Of a DNA stretch of 64,000 nucleotides, positions 26,965 through 37,000 are shown piece after piece (within the stretch, counting starts at the first letter, position 1; each line of letters begins with the position of its first letter). The translations under genes were made by a program, and so were the position numbers. Source of the stretch: Spirosoma profusum (GTDB taxonomy: Bacteria; Bacteroidota; Bacteroidia; Cytophagales; Spirosomataceae); assembly GCF_014699005.1 (NCBI RefSeq), contig NZ_JACWZY010000010.1, positions 124,001 to 188,000 on the forward strand. The letters run 5' to 3'. The notes beneath the pieces were generated by a model, which saw only the letters and a list, made by a program, of their open reading frames with translations, was not told the origin of the DNA and ran no database searches.

Positions 26965-27405
26965 TTAACTAATCCGCCACCCAGCGAAAGGTTTTACAGT
27001 TGCGCAATTGGGGCTACCGTCTTTACCCGTTCCCGGAACCTGCGTTACTAGCATTTGACCGGGGTTTTCACCCAGTTGATGAATCATTTCCCAGCTTATA
27101 CCCGTTAACGGTATTTTCAGCCGCCGACTCCATTCTGTATCATGCTGGCCCGCAGTCTTACCAATATCAAGGTAAACAAACCGACTGTCGGGTGGCCCCT
27201 GAACAAATGGCCCTAGCAAAACGGGCGATTCTTTATTGAATGAATCACTTTTCACCCGGGCCGTACACGTAAACGACAAATCGGCTCCGGCGGAACGTTG
27301 CGTCTGGATGGTTTCGTAGGCATTTCCGCTCCCTTTCTGAAGGCCAAAATCGACGCCCGGTGTCGGTTTCTCCAATACAATTTGCAGACGTAATTCCTGT
27401 TCCAT
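26965..27405 (-). CDS. DUF5990-family protein
   Basis: 146 residues, no signal peptide or membrane segment. RLQIVLEKPTPGVDFGLQKGSGNAYETIQTQRS near the N-terminus and GPFVQGPPDSRFVYLDIGKTAGQ in the middle fit the family of small bacterial proteins labelled DUF5990; function unknown. One base separates it from the upstream YdhG-like gene, so the two are co-transcribed. Confidence 0.65.
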   Translation of the reverse strand: MEQELRLQIVLEKPTPGVDFGLQKGSGNAYETIQTQRSAGADLSFTCTARVKSDSFNKESPVLLGPFVQGPPDSRFVYLDIGKTAGQHDTEWSRRLKIPLTGISWEMIHQLGENPGQMLVTQVPGTGKDGSPNCATVKPFAGWRIS

Positions 27406-27406
27406 T

Positions 27407-27805
27407 CTATTTCTTCTTTTTAGCCTGCTTTTTGATCAATTCCTGCTCCTGATTCTTTTGGGCACCGTGCTGCACTATTTTAGTAATAAGTTGAGCAGGA
27501 ATCGGTTGGTTAACCGGAAGATGGATGGCCGATTTTGTCTGGCTATATTTACTCAGTTCATCCTTAAAAGCAGCGATAAAACCGGGCGGTACGTAGAGAC
27601 CGTAATGATTTTTGTTGGCCGCAAACCACACAAGCTTCCCATGATATCGATATCCCGGCATTTGGTAACTAATTAATTCCTCTACGTCGGGAATGGCCTG
27701 CTTAATGATCTGCCTGATTTCCGTTAATCCAGCACGCATTGATTCGGGTTGCAAGGCAATATATTCGTCAACAGTGGCAAATTGTTTTTTAGTCGAGTTG
27801 TCCAT
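27407..27805 (-). CDS. DUF1801 / YdhG-like protein
   Basis: 132 residues from the ATG at 27805. VDEYIALQPESMRAGLTEIRQIIKQAIPDVEELISYQMPGYRYHGKLVWFAANKNHYGLYV is the DUF1801 (YdhG/frataxin-like fold) pattern. Members have been proposed as iron chaperones or as small cytosolic binding proteins. The C-terminus is Lys-rich (KKQAKKKK). A longer frame to 27886 adds residues without features. Coupled with the DUF5990 gene and divergent from the gluconolactonase gene. Confidence 0.8.
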   Translation of the reverse strand: MDNSTKKQFATVDEYIALQPESMRAGLTEIRQIIKQAIPDVEELISYQMPGYRYHGKLVWFAANKNHYGLYVPPGFIAAFKDELSKYSQTKSAIHLPVNQPIPAQLITKIVQHGAQKNQEQELIKKQAKKKK

Positions 27806-27942
27806 TAGGTATGATTGTGTTTTTATTTTGAATGGTGACGGATGACGTATCACTACGTTACCCGTCCACACTACGTTAAAAGTCAACTTCTATACGCTTT
27901 TCCTCATTAGCTGCGTATTACCCTTAATTCCTGACACTATTT

Positions 27943-28986
27943 ATGAAAACCAAACTTTTACTGATATCCGGCTGGCTGACTACCGCGCTGAGTCCGGCTT
28001 TTGCACAGACATCTCCTCTACCCACCATTGGTCAGGTGGTACGTGCCGATCCTCGTCTGGATAAACTGATTCTGCCCGATACAAAAATTGAAGTACTTGC
28101 CGACGGTTTTATGTGGACCGAAGGACCAGTCTGGGTGAAAAGTGAGGCTTTTTTGCTCTTCTCCGACATTCCACAAAACACTATTTACAAGTGGACTGAC
28201 AAGGAAGGTGTGACAACTTTTTTGAAACCTTCTGGCTATACAGGCGTCGGTACGTATGGCGACGAACCGGGTTCTAACGGACTGGCAATCGACAAGCAGG
28301 GACGACTCATTTCCTGCGAACACGGCGATCGACGTATCACGGCCATGCCCGTCAACGGCGGTGGTGGCAAACGTACACTGGCTGATAACTTCAACGGTAA
28401 ACGATTCAACAGCCCTAACGACGTAGCGGTACATTCTAACGGAAGCTACTACTTCACCGACCCGCCTTATGGCATGCCGAAAAAGGAAAAAGATCCGGGA
28501 CGCGAAACGGATGGCTACGGTGTTTACCGGATCGCCCCTGAACGTAACGGTGTAGCGGGAGCCGTCTCGATTGTTGTCAGCGACTTAAGCCGACCCAACG
28601 GCATTGCCCTTTCGCCCGACGAGAAAACGTTATTCGTCGCCCAATCAGACCCACTACGCCCGGTTGTGATGGCTTACCCAATTCAGGCCGATGGTTCCGT
28701 CGGAAAAGGACGTATCGTTTTTGGGCCAGAGAATATGAAAAAGCAGGGTCTGGAAGGCGGATTCGATGGCATGAAAGTTGACCGTGATGGTAATCTGTGG
28801 GTTACGGGCAGCGGGGGTGTATTGGTACTGGCACCTACACAGGGAACGGGTCCTTACGATTTTCTGGGACACATTAAAATCGGAGCAGCCACCGCCAACT
28901 GCGCCTGGGGCGACGATGGAACCGTGCTGTACATCACCGCCGATATGTACCTCTGCCGAATCCGAACAACCGCCAAAGGATGGTGA
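27943..28986 (+). CDS. Secreted SMP-30/gluconolactonase-family protein
   Basis: 347 residues with a Sec signal (MKTKLLLISGWLTTALSPAFA). A six-bladed propeller of the SMP-30/Gluconolactonase/LRE family: FMWTEGPVWVK (first metal ligand Glu), EPGSNGLAIDKQGRL, FNSPNDVAVHSNGSYYFTDPPYG (Asn ligand and the FTDP motif), LSRPNGIALSPDEKTLFVA, and GGFDGMKVDRDGNLWV (Asp ligand). It should hydrolyse a sugar lactone in the periplasm; exact substrate not told by sequence. Confidence 0.9.
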   Translation: MKTKLLLISGWLTTALSPAFAQTSPLPTIGQVVRADPRLDKLILPDTKIEVLADGFMWTEGPVWVKSEAFLLFSDIPQNTIYKWTDKEGVTTFLKPSGYTGVGTYGDEPGSNGLAIDKQGRLISCEHGDRRITAMPVNGGGGKRTLADNFNGKRFNSPNDVAVHSNGSYYFTDPPYGMPKKEKDPGRETDGYGVYRIAPERNGVAGAVSIVVSDLSRPNGIALSPDEKTLFVAQSDPLRPVVMAYPIQADGSVGKGRIVFGPENMKKQGLEGGFDGMKVDRDGNLWVTGSGGVLVLAPTQGTGPYDFLGHIKIGAATANCAWGDDGTVLYITADMYLCRIRTTAKGW

Positions 28987-28998
28987 TATTCAATGAAT

Positions 28999-29087
28999 AA
29001 TGAATAATGTAGAATGAATAATGGATAATGTAGGCCGGATATATTCGCTGAGCTACATTATCCATTATTCATTCTACATTATTCATT
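28999..29087. repeat. Perfect 35-bp inverted repeat upstream of mrdA
   Basis: Arms 28999-29033 and 29053-29087 are perfect complements with a 19-base loop. Each arm is iterated AATGAATAATG/TAG words, like the element at 11689. Its right edge touches the -7 box of mrdA. Confidence 0.95.
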
Positions 29088-29094
29088 AACTTTG
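29087..29094 (+). promoter_or_regulatory. -7 box upstream of mrdA
   Basis: TAACTTTG matches TAnnTTTG and starts at the last base of the inverted repeat. The -33 region would fall inside the repeat, and no TTTG is present there. Confidence 0.4.
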
Positions 29095-29122
29095 TTATCT
29101 TGATTGAAAGGAATTAATTCTC

Positions 29123-31066
29123 ATGTTAGAGAATCGGAAGTGGGTTATAATTGGAGTTTTCTGCCTCGTCGGGCTGACGTATCTGGCCCGACTATTTTAC
29201 TTGCAGGTTTTAGATGATACGTATTCGCTGGGAGCGTCGAAAAACTCCATTAAGCGGGTTGTCGAAATTCCGTATCGAGGGCAGATTTATGACCGGAACA
29301 ATCAGTTAATTGTCTATAATACACCGGTTTACGATTTATACGTAACGCCCAAACAGGTGAAGATTCCTGATACGTCGGCTTTCTGCCGGATGATGGACAT
29401 TACCCGCGCTGACTTCGACAGCATTATGGGTATAGCGGTGAACTACTCACCCGTGAAACCGTCTCTGTTTTTGCGACAACTTTCTAAAGAAGATTTTGCC
29501 CGAATTCAGGATGCGCTGGTCGATTACCGGGGTTTTGAACCGATCATTAGCTCCATGCGAACGTACCCGGCCCATACGATGGCGAATGCGCTGGGCTACG
29601 TGAGCGAAATTAGCAAAAAACAGCTTGAAGATCAGGACATTATGTATTATCGCCAGGGCGATTACATCGGGCATAATGGTCTGGAAGAGGAGTACGAAGA
29701 ACAACTTCGGGGCAAGCGGGGCGTAAAGTTCATGATGCAGAACGTTCGTGGCGTTAACAAGGGCTCCTGGAAAAATGGCGCTTTCGATACGTTAGCCGTA
29801 GCCGGGCAAAACCTCATTACGGGTATCGACGTAGAGGTGCAGAAATACGCCGATACGTTAATGCAGAACAAAGTAGGAGCCGTGCTGGCTGTTGAGCCAT
29901 CGACCGGCGAAATTCTGGTTTCTGTCTCAGCGCCAACCTACGACCCTAATATGCTGTCGAGTCGGTTTTTCTCGAAAAACTATCGGGCATTGATAAAAAA
30001 TCCTTATAAGCCCCTCATTAACAGACCAGTGATGGCGAGTTATCGACCGGGTTCTACGTTCAAGCTGATTCAGGCGTTGATCGCCCAGCAGCAGGGATCG
30101 CTTTTTACCAATACGTACTACGGACATGGCGGGTCGCCGATGCGGTGCCACTGCCGGGGTGGAAACGATTTGCGGGGAGCAGTCCAGAATTCCTGTAACC
30201 CGTACTTCTACAACGTTTTCCGGAAATTCATCTACCACAACGGCGAACATAATACGTTCAAAGCATCGGCCATTGGTTTGCACGAATGGCATAATATGGT
30301 CGAGAAGTTCGGCATGGCTGACCGGCTTGGCATTGATTTACCCAGCGAACTGAAAGGCAATCTCCCCACTCCAGAATATTATGACAAAGCCTATCGGGGC
30401 GCGTTACGTTGGAAATTCTCGAACGTGTATTCTTTGAGTATCGGCGAGGGCGAGTTGCTCATCAGCCCGATGAAACTGGTGAATCTGGCCGCTACTATCG
30501 CCAACCGGGGCTGGTACATCACCCCGCATTATATCAAGGGGTTTGGTAAGGCAGGAACAGGTGTCCCGAATCAGTACCATCAGCATCATGAGACAGGAAT
30601 TGATTACAAGTACTACTTACCGGTGATTGATGGAATGCGGAGGGCAGTATTGGCAGGAACGGTAACTCCTCTGGTCAATACAACAAATATTGAGTTGTGC
30701 GGAAAAAGTGGTACGTCGCAAAACGCCAAATACGGACATAAATACGACCACTCGATTTTCATTGGTTTCGCCCCAATGAATAACCCTAAGATCGCGGTTG
30801 CAGTGTTCGTCGAAAACGCCGGTTGGGGTGGTAAGGCGGCTGCATCGGTAGCTGCGCTGGTTGCTGAACGTTACCTGAAACGTAAAACCGAGGCCCTTGT
30901 ACTCGATGCTCAGGTAAAAGCATCTAATTACTTACCGCCAGCCAGTGCACTTATTGCACCGAAACCCAAAAAGCCCGCTCCGAAGGATACGACGCAGAAA
31001 CCAGCTAAACCTTTGATGGCAACCCGTCCTAAATCGATTACAGGAACGGGCATTTCAGGAAACTAA
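29123..31066 (+). CDS. mrdA: Penicillin-binding protein 2 (elongasome transpeptidase)
   Basis: 647 residues. One N-terminal membrane helix (WVIIGVFCLVGLTYLARLFYLQVL), a PBP dimerisation domain (RGQIYDRNNQLIVYNTPVYDLYV; HNGLEEEYEEQLRGKRG), then the transpeptidase domain with S311-T-F-K314, S-C-N (VQNSCNPYF) and K528-S-G-T. PBP2 cross-links peptidoglycan during cell elongation with RodA. A Pro/Lys-rich tail of about 50 residues (PKPKKPAPKDTTQKPAKPL) is extra. The rodA gene follows after a short gap with a hairpin. Confidence 0.95.
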   Translation: MLENRKWVIIGVFCLVGLTYLARLFYLQVLDDTYSLGASKNSIKRVVEIPYRGQIYDRNNQLIVYNTPVYDLYVTPKQVKIPDTSAFCRMMDITRADFDSIMGIAVNYSPVKPSLFLRQLSKEDFARIQDALVDYRGFEPIISSMRTYPAHTMANALGYVSEISKKQLEDQDIMYYRQGDYIGHNGLEEEYEEQLRGKRGVKFMMQNVRGVNKGSWKNGAFDTLAVAGQNLITGIDVEVQKYADTLMQNKVGAVLAVEPSTGEILVSVSAPTYDPNMLSSRFFSKNYRALIKNPYKPLINRPVMASYRPGSTFKLIQALIAQQQGSLFTNTYYGHGGSPMRCHCRGGNDLRGAVQNSCNPYFYNVFRKFIYHNGEHNTFKASAIGLHEWHNMVEKFGMADRLGIDLPSELKGNLPTPEYYDKAYRGALRWKFSNVYSLSIGEGELLISPMKLVNLAATIANRGWYITPHYIKGFGKAGTGVPNQYHQHHETGIDYKYYLPVIDGMRRAVLAGTVTPLVNTTNIELCGKSGTSQNAKYGHKYDHSIFIGFAPMNNPKIAVAVFVENAGWGGKAAASVAALVAERYLKRKTEALVLDAQVKASNYLPPASALIAPKPKKPAPKDTTQKPAKPLMATRPKSITGTGISGN

Positions 31067-31077
31067 ATTGCTAAATC

Positions 31078-31126
31078 AATGTAATTTTTGTCATGCTGAG
31101 GTACGAAGCATGACAAAAATTACATT
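31078..31126. repeat. Perfect 20-bp inverted repeat between mrdA and rodA
   Basis: Arms 31078-31097 and 31107-31126 with a 9-base loop; contains TTTTTGTCATGCTGAGG, a short member of the GTCATnCTGA family. It ends 48 bases before the rodA start. Confidence 0.9.
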
Positions 31127-31174
31127 CGAATGACGCCCTATAAAATACGTCATACATCATAAATCACTACGTCT

Positions 31175-32455
31175 TTGGCTCGCAGAAACGACCCGTTTTC
31201 CCAAAACATCGACTGGCTCACACTCCTGCTTTATTTCTGCTGCGTAGGTATGGGCTGGCTCAATGTGTATGCCGCTGTGTATAGTCCAGAAGCGCACACC
31301 AGCCTGTTCGACCTGTCGACCAACGCCGGTAAGCAGCTTATGTGGATTGGCACTACGTTGTTGCTGATTATCTGTATTCTGGTTATCAACCACACGGTTT
31401 TCGATACGTTCGCCTTTATTTTTTACGGCTTCATGATTTTGATGCTGGTTTTGGTACTATTTCTAGGAAGCAACATCAACGGATCGCGGTCGTGGTTTAA
31501 GTTTGGTTCTTTTACGATTCAGCCCGCCGAGTTTGCCAAAGTCGCTACAGCGCTGGCCCTCGCCAAATATCTGGACGTACCGGGCATCAATCTGTCGAAA
31601 CAGAAAGATTTACTCTGGGTCGGAGGCATTATTCTGCTGCCCTGTATCCTGATTATTGCGTCCAACGAAACGGGTTCTACGCTGGTCTTCGCTTCGTTCG
31701 TGATCATGCTCTACCGCGAAGGACTACCCAGTTGGATTCCCGCTCTGGGCATCACGGCGGCTGCGTTATTCATTGTGGCCCTGGTCTTTCCCAAGCTGTA
31801 TATTTTTCTCGGCGTTGTGGCACTGCTGGGATTGATTATTCTCATCATGCCACGCCATAACCGTTCCGTAACCAATCTGATTGGCATCGGCGTACTTGGA
31901 ATCGGCATGATGATTTTCGTGACAGGCGTTGATTTTTTTGTAAACGGCGTATTGCAGAAACACCAGCGCAACCGTATCAAAGTGCTCGTCGACCCAACTA
32001 TCGACCCGCTTGGCGTGGGCTGGAACGTAACGCAGGCCAAAATTGCGATCGGCTCTGGTCGGCTTCAGGGGAAAGGTTTTCTGGAAGGGACGCAAACCAA
32101 ATTCGACTTCGTACCCGAACAAAGTACCGACTTCATTTTCTGTACCATCGGTGAAGAACACGGTTTTATTGGTGGGCTGGTGGTGATTGCGCTCTTTGTC
32201 GGGTTGCTGTCACGCATTGTTATTCTGGCGGAAAAACAACGTACCAAATTTGCCAGGGTGTACGGCTATTGCGTGGCGGGAATCATCTTTTTCCACGTAA
32301 TGGTCAACATTGGAATGACCATCGGCCTGATGCCCGTTATCGGAATTCCGCTGCCGTTTTTCAGTTATGGCGGTTCGTCGCTCTGGTCGTTCTCGATTCT
32401 GCTTTTTATTTTCCTCAAACTCGACTCCCGACGTACCGCTCTAGCCCGGCGGTAA
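31175..32455 (+). CDS. rodA: Peptidoglycan glycosyltransferase RodA
   Basis: 426 residues from a TTG start (31175), which begins MARRNDPFSQNIDWLTLLLY, the usual RodA N-terminus. About ten membrane segments of the SEDS family. Family motifs include NGSRSWFKFGSFTIQPAEFAKVATALALA and the C-terminal VNIGMTIGLMPVIGIPLPFFSYGGSS. It polymerises lipid II during lateral wall growth and pairs with PBP2, whose gene is directly upstream. No ATG gives a sensible length, so TTG is preferred. Confidence 0.93.
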   Translation: MARRNDPFSQNIDWLTLLLYFCCVGMGWLNVYAAVYSPEAHTSLFDLSTNAGKQLMWIGTTLLLIICILVINHTVFDTFAFIFYGFMILMLVLVLFLGSNINGSRSWFKFGSFTIQPAEFAKVATALALAKYLDVPGINLSKQKDLLWVGGIILLPCILIIASNETGSTLVFASFVIMLYREGLPSWIPALGITAAALFIVALVFPKLYIFLGVVALLGLIILIMPRHNRSVTNLIGIGVLGIGMMIFVTGVDFFVNGVLQKHQRNRIKVLVDPTIDPLGVGWNVTQAKIAIGSGRLQGKGFLEGTQTKFDFVPEQSTDFIFCTIGEEHGFIGGLVVIALFVGLLSRIVILAEKQRTKFARVYGYCVAGIIFFHVMVNIGMTIGLMPVIGIPLPFFSYGGSSLWSFSILLFIFLKLDSRRTALARR

Positions 32456-32527
32456 GAATCTGCTCTGGAACGTAGTAGAAAAATTTCGCTGTAGCATACT
32501 GTCTTACGTCGGTATGTGGAGCGAATA

Positions 32528-33361
32528 TCATTTCTTAATTTTTCTGTATTCCAACGGGCTCATCTGATGCTCTTTTTTAAACGTATTCGAGAAATGGCTA
32601 GCATCGGTAAAACCTAGAAAACGGGCTATTTCATTGATGTTTTTAGTGGAATGGAGTAGCAGTTTGCGGGCGGCTTCCATCTTATACTTTATCAGATGCC
32701 GGTGGACCGTAATGCCCGTTTGTTCCTTAACCAGGCTATTGATATAGTTTGGAGACAGATTGAACGTATCACCTACCTGCCGCAAGTCCGTCGTAGTCGA
32801 TTGATAAATGCTGTTGTAGAGATAAGACAGAATATCCGTTACTTTTTGCGCATGAATGCTTCGGGTATTCACAGCATTTTCGCCCACATTTCTAAAAATA
32901 ATAGTGAGCATCACCTGTAGCAATTGTGGGAGATTATCGTGCTGCCAATCCGGTGTTTTTGCATACTCATGCTGCATTATTTTCAGCAACATAAACATGT
33001 GTGACGTATCATCTGGATTTGTTACGCAATTGCTGTAGGGTATTCTCCTGAAGTCATACTGCGTTTTGAGAATTTCTGGATTCATGTTTGTCGCAGAGCT
33101 ATTGCTTTTACTAAAGTTCAGGAATTTTATATACGCAAAAACTGCCCTGGTCTTAATCGTGTAATAATGAGCATCATCGGGCTGGATAAACAGAATATCG
33201 CCTTTTTTAAACGGCTCTGATATATCATTGATATGGTGCAGGCCAGTGCCCTCTTCGACAAAGACTAACTCGTAGTGATTGTGCCGATGGACAGGATGTT
33301 TCCAGAGCGTGCTTTCGACCGTAAACAAGTGAATTGGCCTACGGGTATTGGTCCGGTGCAT
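32528..33361 (-). CDS. AraC-family transcriptional regulator
   Basis: 277 residues. An N-terminal cupin-type sensing domain (HPVHRHNHYELVFVEEGTGLHHIN; KKGDILFIQPDDAHYY) and a C-terminal pair of helix-turn-helix motifs (LRQVGDTFNLSPNYINSLVKEQTG; INEIARFLGFTDASHFSNTFKKEHQMSPLEYRK). Ligand unknown. It is divergent from the DoxX gene across about 100 bases and probably controls it. Confidence 0.9.
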   Translation of the reverse strand: MHRTNTRRPIHLFTVESTLWKHPVHRHNHYELVFVEEGTGLHHINDISEPFKKGDILFIQPDDAHYYTIKTRAVFAYIKFLNFSKSNSSATNMNPEILKTQYDFRRIPYSNCVTNPDDTSHMFMLLKIMQHEYAKTPDWQHDNLPQLLQVMLTIIFRNVGENAVNTRSIHAQKVTDILSYLYNSIYQSTTTDLRQVGDTFNLSPNYINSLVKEQTGITVHRHLIKYKMEAARKLLLHSTKNINEIARFLGFTDASHFSNTFKKEHQMSPLEYRKIKK

Positions 33362-33461
33362 GAGTCGTTGTTTTTTGCAAAAGTTCTCATTTTTTCTACA
33401 AAAAACACCGAAGAATAGCTATCAATTTTGCATCAGTAATTTACTTAAAAATGCAAAAGCT

Positions 33462-33923
33462 ATGTTACAGTCATTTTTTGTTCGCTTCAATCAGCTCTCA
33501 TTTTCAGCGCTGTTACTACGTATAACGATGGTGGTGATCTTATTTCCACATGGTTCTAATTTAATGCTGGGATGGTTTGGTGGTAAAGGATTTACGCAGT
33601 CGGTAGAAGGGCTTTCATCGGGCGCAGGCTTACCTTATTTTATAGCCGTATTAGTGGTTATGCTGCAATTTTTCGGATCGCTCGCCTTAGGATTCGGGTT
33701 GCTTACCCGCTATTTCGCCTTTGCAACCATGGTCTTATTTATCGGAATGATTCCATATCATACGGAATACGGCTTTTTTATGAACTGGTTTGGAAAGCAG
33801 CAGGGAGAGGGATTCGAATATCATTTACTGGTATTGGGTATTTGTGCCGCTTTAGTAGTGTCCGGCGCTGGTCAGTGGAGTGTGGATGGATTTTTACAAA
33901 AGAAAAAGTGGGCATTCAATTAG
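33462..33923 (+). CDS. DoxX-family membrane protein
   Basis: 153 residues from the ATG at 33462, with four membrane segments. RITMVVILFPHGSNLMLGWFGGKGF is the DoxX first helix and loop, followed by LPYFIAVLVVMLQFFGSLALGFGLLTRYFAF and FEYHLLVLGICAALVVSGAGQWSVD. The family is linked to quinol oxidation or membrane redox stress. Divergent partner of the AraC gene; a strong terminator follows. Confidence 0.85.
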   Translation: MLQSFFVRFNQLSFSALLLRITMVVILFPHGSNLMLGWFGGKGFTQSVEGLSSGAGLPYFIAVLVVMLQFFGSLALGFGLLTRYFAFATMVLFIGMIPYHTEYGFFMNWFGKQQGEGFEYHLLVLGICAALVVSGAGQWSVDGFLQKKKWAFN

Positions 33924-33956
33924 TTAATGTTTGCGAACTAGGATAGTGTTTCACAA

Positions 33957-33996
33957 AAAACAGCCGGTTTGATCACTTGATCAAACCGGCTGTTTT
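33957..33996. terminator. Terminator after the DoxX gene
   Basis: 19-bp arms AAAACAGCCGGTTTGATCA / TGATCAAACCGGCTGTTTT with a two-base loop. It lies between convergent genes, with T-runs usable on both strands. Confidence 0.9.
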
Positions 33997-34015
33997 AGTA
34001 TAAATTAGCTGTCTA

Positions 34016-37000
34016 TTAACGTTCCTTGATGACTCGGACGGTTTGCTGCTGATTGAGCGTACTCACCTGCAACAGCAGTGATCCGGCAGGAACTCCTCCC
34101 AAAGACAATCGTTGTTGTTCTACGTACCCAGCTATCTCAACTGTCTTGGTACTCAGGAGTCGGCCTGTTACGTCTGTCAACTGGAACTGTAGCGGCTGAC
34201 CTTCAGCCCCGCGTACTTCCACACCGACTTCAGAGCCCTGCACCGGATTACCTAACACCGTTACCTGTAAGGCCGATACGTTCTCGTTAACGCCTTCCCG
34301 TGCACCCTGGCCCGGCTCGACGCCATATACCCGCTGACTTCCTAAGTAGATTACCACCCGATTGTTCTCACCCATCGGATTGGTGCCATTCTGATAGGAG
34401 TGGTCGTTGCTCTGGCTAAAGTTGCTCCAATCTGCCTTGGCAATCCGGTACTGAATGTTTCCAGTACTGCTCAAGGGATACAACTTACCGATATTCACAA
34501 AACTCAGCTCCAGATACGTATCGGCGTTGGCCAGCGGTGGACTAGGTTTAACAAAACGGCCCTTGACATTCCCGTTGCCTAACACAGCATAATCCACATA
34601 GAAGTTGAGCGTCTGATTACCTTCCAACGTAAAGTAATACCGTACTTTCACATCGCTATAATTGACCGCTACGTTGCCTTCGTTACGTATTTGCAGAAAC
34701 GTACCAATGCTGTTCGTCGTGACACTGTTCTTGTTCTCCGTAAACGACTTCAGGCTCTGAACGGTTGATACGCCCAACGGTTCAGTACCCCAAACCAGGT
34801 TGCCATTTCGGTAAGCGGTGATACGTGTATTCGCCAGATAGCCACTGTTATTGGCAAAAGAGTAATCGTCGCTCTCGCTGAAATTGGTCCAGTCCTGCTT
34901 GGCGATACTAGTCTGAATCTGGCCGGAGTTCTGTCCTGTTCCCAGATTACCGGCCGTCGCCAGGAAGCTATACTCGACGTAACCCAAAGCACCCTGACGA
35001 GGCTGTGGCAACTCGACATACTTCATCTTCACCTTATCGGTACCCAGTTGAGCGTAGTAAACCGATAAGTTGGTCATAGGCGAAAACTGCTCCGCTGTAA
35101 ACCAATAACGCACGGTTATCTCGCTGTACGAAATGGGCGTTGATCCGTCATTCTGAAGCTGGAGGTTGGGTTTTACGGTGCTGTTCTGCAGCTGGTTATA
35201 ATCAGCGTTCTGATGCAGTACTTTCAGGCCAGCGGTCACCGTCTGAATAGCCATTGTTACCGAAGCAGCCGGACTGGTGCAGGTACCCAACTTGCAGGTG
35301 GCCGATAACGTATAGCTACCCGGTTGCGTGAAGGTATAAATGCTTCCATTTGCCTGACCATTACCGCCCTGCGTCTGCCAGTTGATCGTACCCGAACAGC
35401 CAATTGCCGTTACCGATATTGGTTGATTCACAGTCGTCTGAGCACTGGCCTGTAGGGTTGGTGCCGTTAAATTATTGCTGCTACTGACTACCCGACTAGC
35501 TATAGCGGTGCAACCGTTAACCCCTGTCAACGTAACGGAATACGTAGTCGCTGACGTAGCACTGATGATTTGAGTAGTAGCCCCTGTACTCCAACGATAT
35601 GTTCCACTACCCACCGCCGATAAGCTTACCGCCGAAGTGGAACAACTCAACGTAGCAGTAGCAGGATTTATGCTCACCGTAGGATCGGTTTTGTTCTGAC
35701 TCACGGTAACAGTAGCCACCGCCTGACAGCCATTAGGAGCTTTCAAGGCCACCGTATAATCTCCGGTCAGGCTCACCGAAATAGATCGGGTAGTAGCGCC
35801 CGTACTCCAGAGCACCGTTCCCGTACCGACCACCGACAGACTCACCGACGGGCTGGCACAGGTAAGCGTTGCCGAATTAGGCGTAATGCTCACGACTGGC
35901 GCATTTTTATCCTGACCCACAACTATAGATGTCATAGACGAACAGCCATTGGATGAGGTCAGTGTCACCGAATACGTAGCGGCTGTGGTTACCGAGATGA
36001 CCGACGACGTAGCGCCGGTGCTCCACTTATACGTACCAGTGCCCACCACACTCAGGCTCACCGATGACGTAGCACAGGTTAACGTAGTACCGGCCGGAGC
36101 GCTGATACTTACAGAAGGTGCGCCCCCGCCCTGAATAACTGTCTGGCTAGCCGTAGCTGTGCAACCGTTAGCTGCCGTCAACGTAACAGAATACGGTCCT
36201 GCCGAAGTCACCGAGATAGCCGACGTAGTGGCGCCGGTACTCCACAGATACGTTCCTGTACCCACCGCACTCAAGCTTACGGATGGGATGGAGCAGGTCA
36301 ACGTAGCAGAGTTAGGTGTAATACTCACTGTAGGGACGTCTGCATTCTGTCCAATACTAACGTTGGCTATACTCGTACAACCGTTCTCCGCCGTTAGCGT
36401 CACAGAATACGTATTGGCAATACTAACCGAAATAGACTGAGTAGTAGCGCCCGTACTCCACTTATACGCACCACTACCAACTGCCAACAAACTTGCTGTT
36501 GGGCTTGCACAAGTCAACGTAGTTGAGCTAGACGTAATGCTTATGGAAGGAACTGATAGGTTCTGCTCGATGGTGATACTATCCGTTGCTACACATCCGC
36601 TGGCTCCCGTTAGGGTTACGGAATACGTAGCAGCTACGCTCACCGAAATGCTCGGCGTACTATCACCCGTACTCCACAGATACGTACCATTTCCCACTGC
36701 CGACAAGCTTGCTGTTGGGCTGGCGCAGGTCAACGTAGCAGAGCTGGGGACAATGCTCAGGGAAGGGGTTGATACGTTCTGTTCAACCGTAGAGCTGGCC
36801 GTGGCCGTACAACCATTAGCGCCCGTCAGTATGACGGAATACGTTCCGGCAGTGTCCACAGAAATGACAGACGTACTATCGCCCGTACTCCACAGATACG
36901 ATCCCTCTCCTACCGCACTCAAACTTACGGTCGGACTAGCGCAGGTTAACGTAGCACCGGTCGGCGGGTTGATGCTCACTGTGGGCGCAGCAATATCCTG

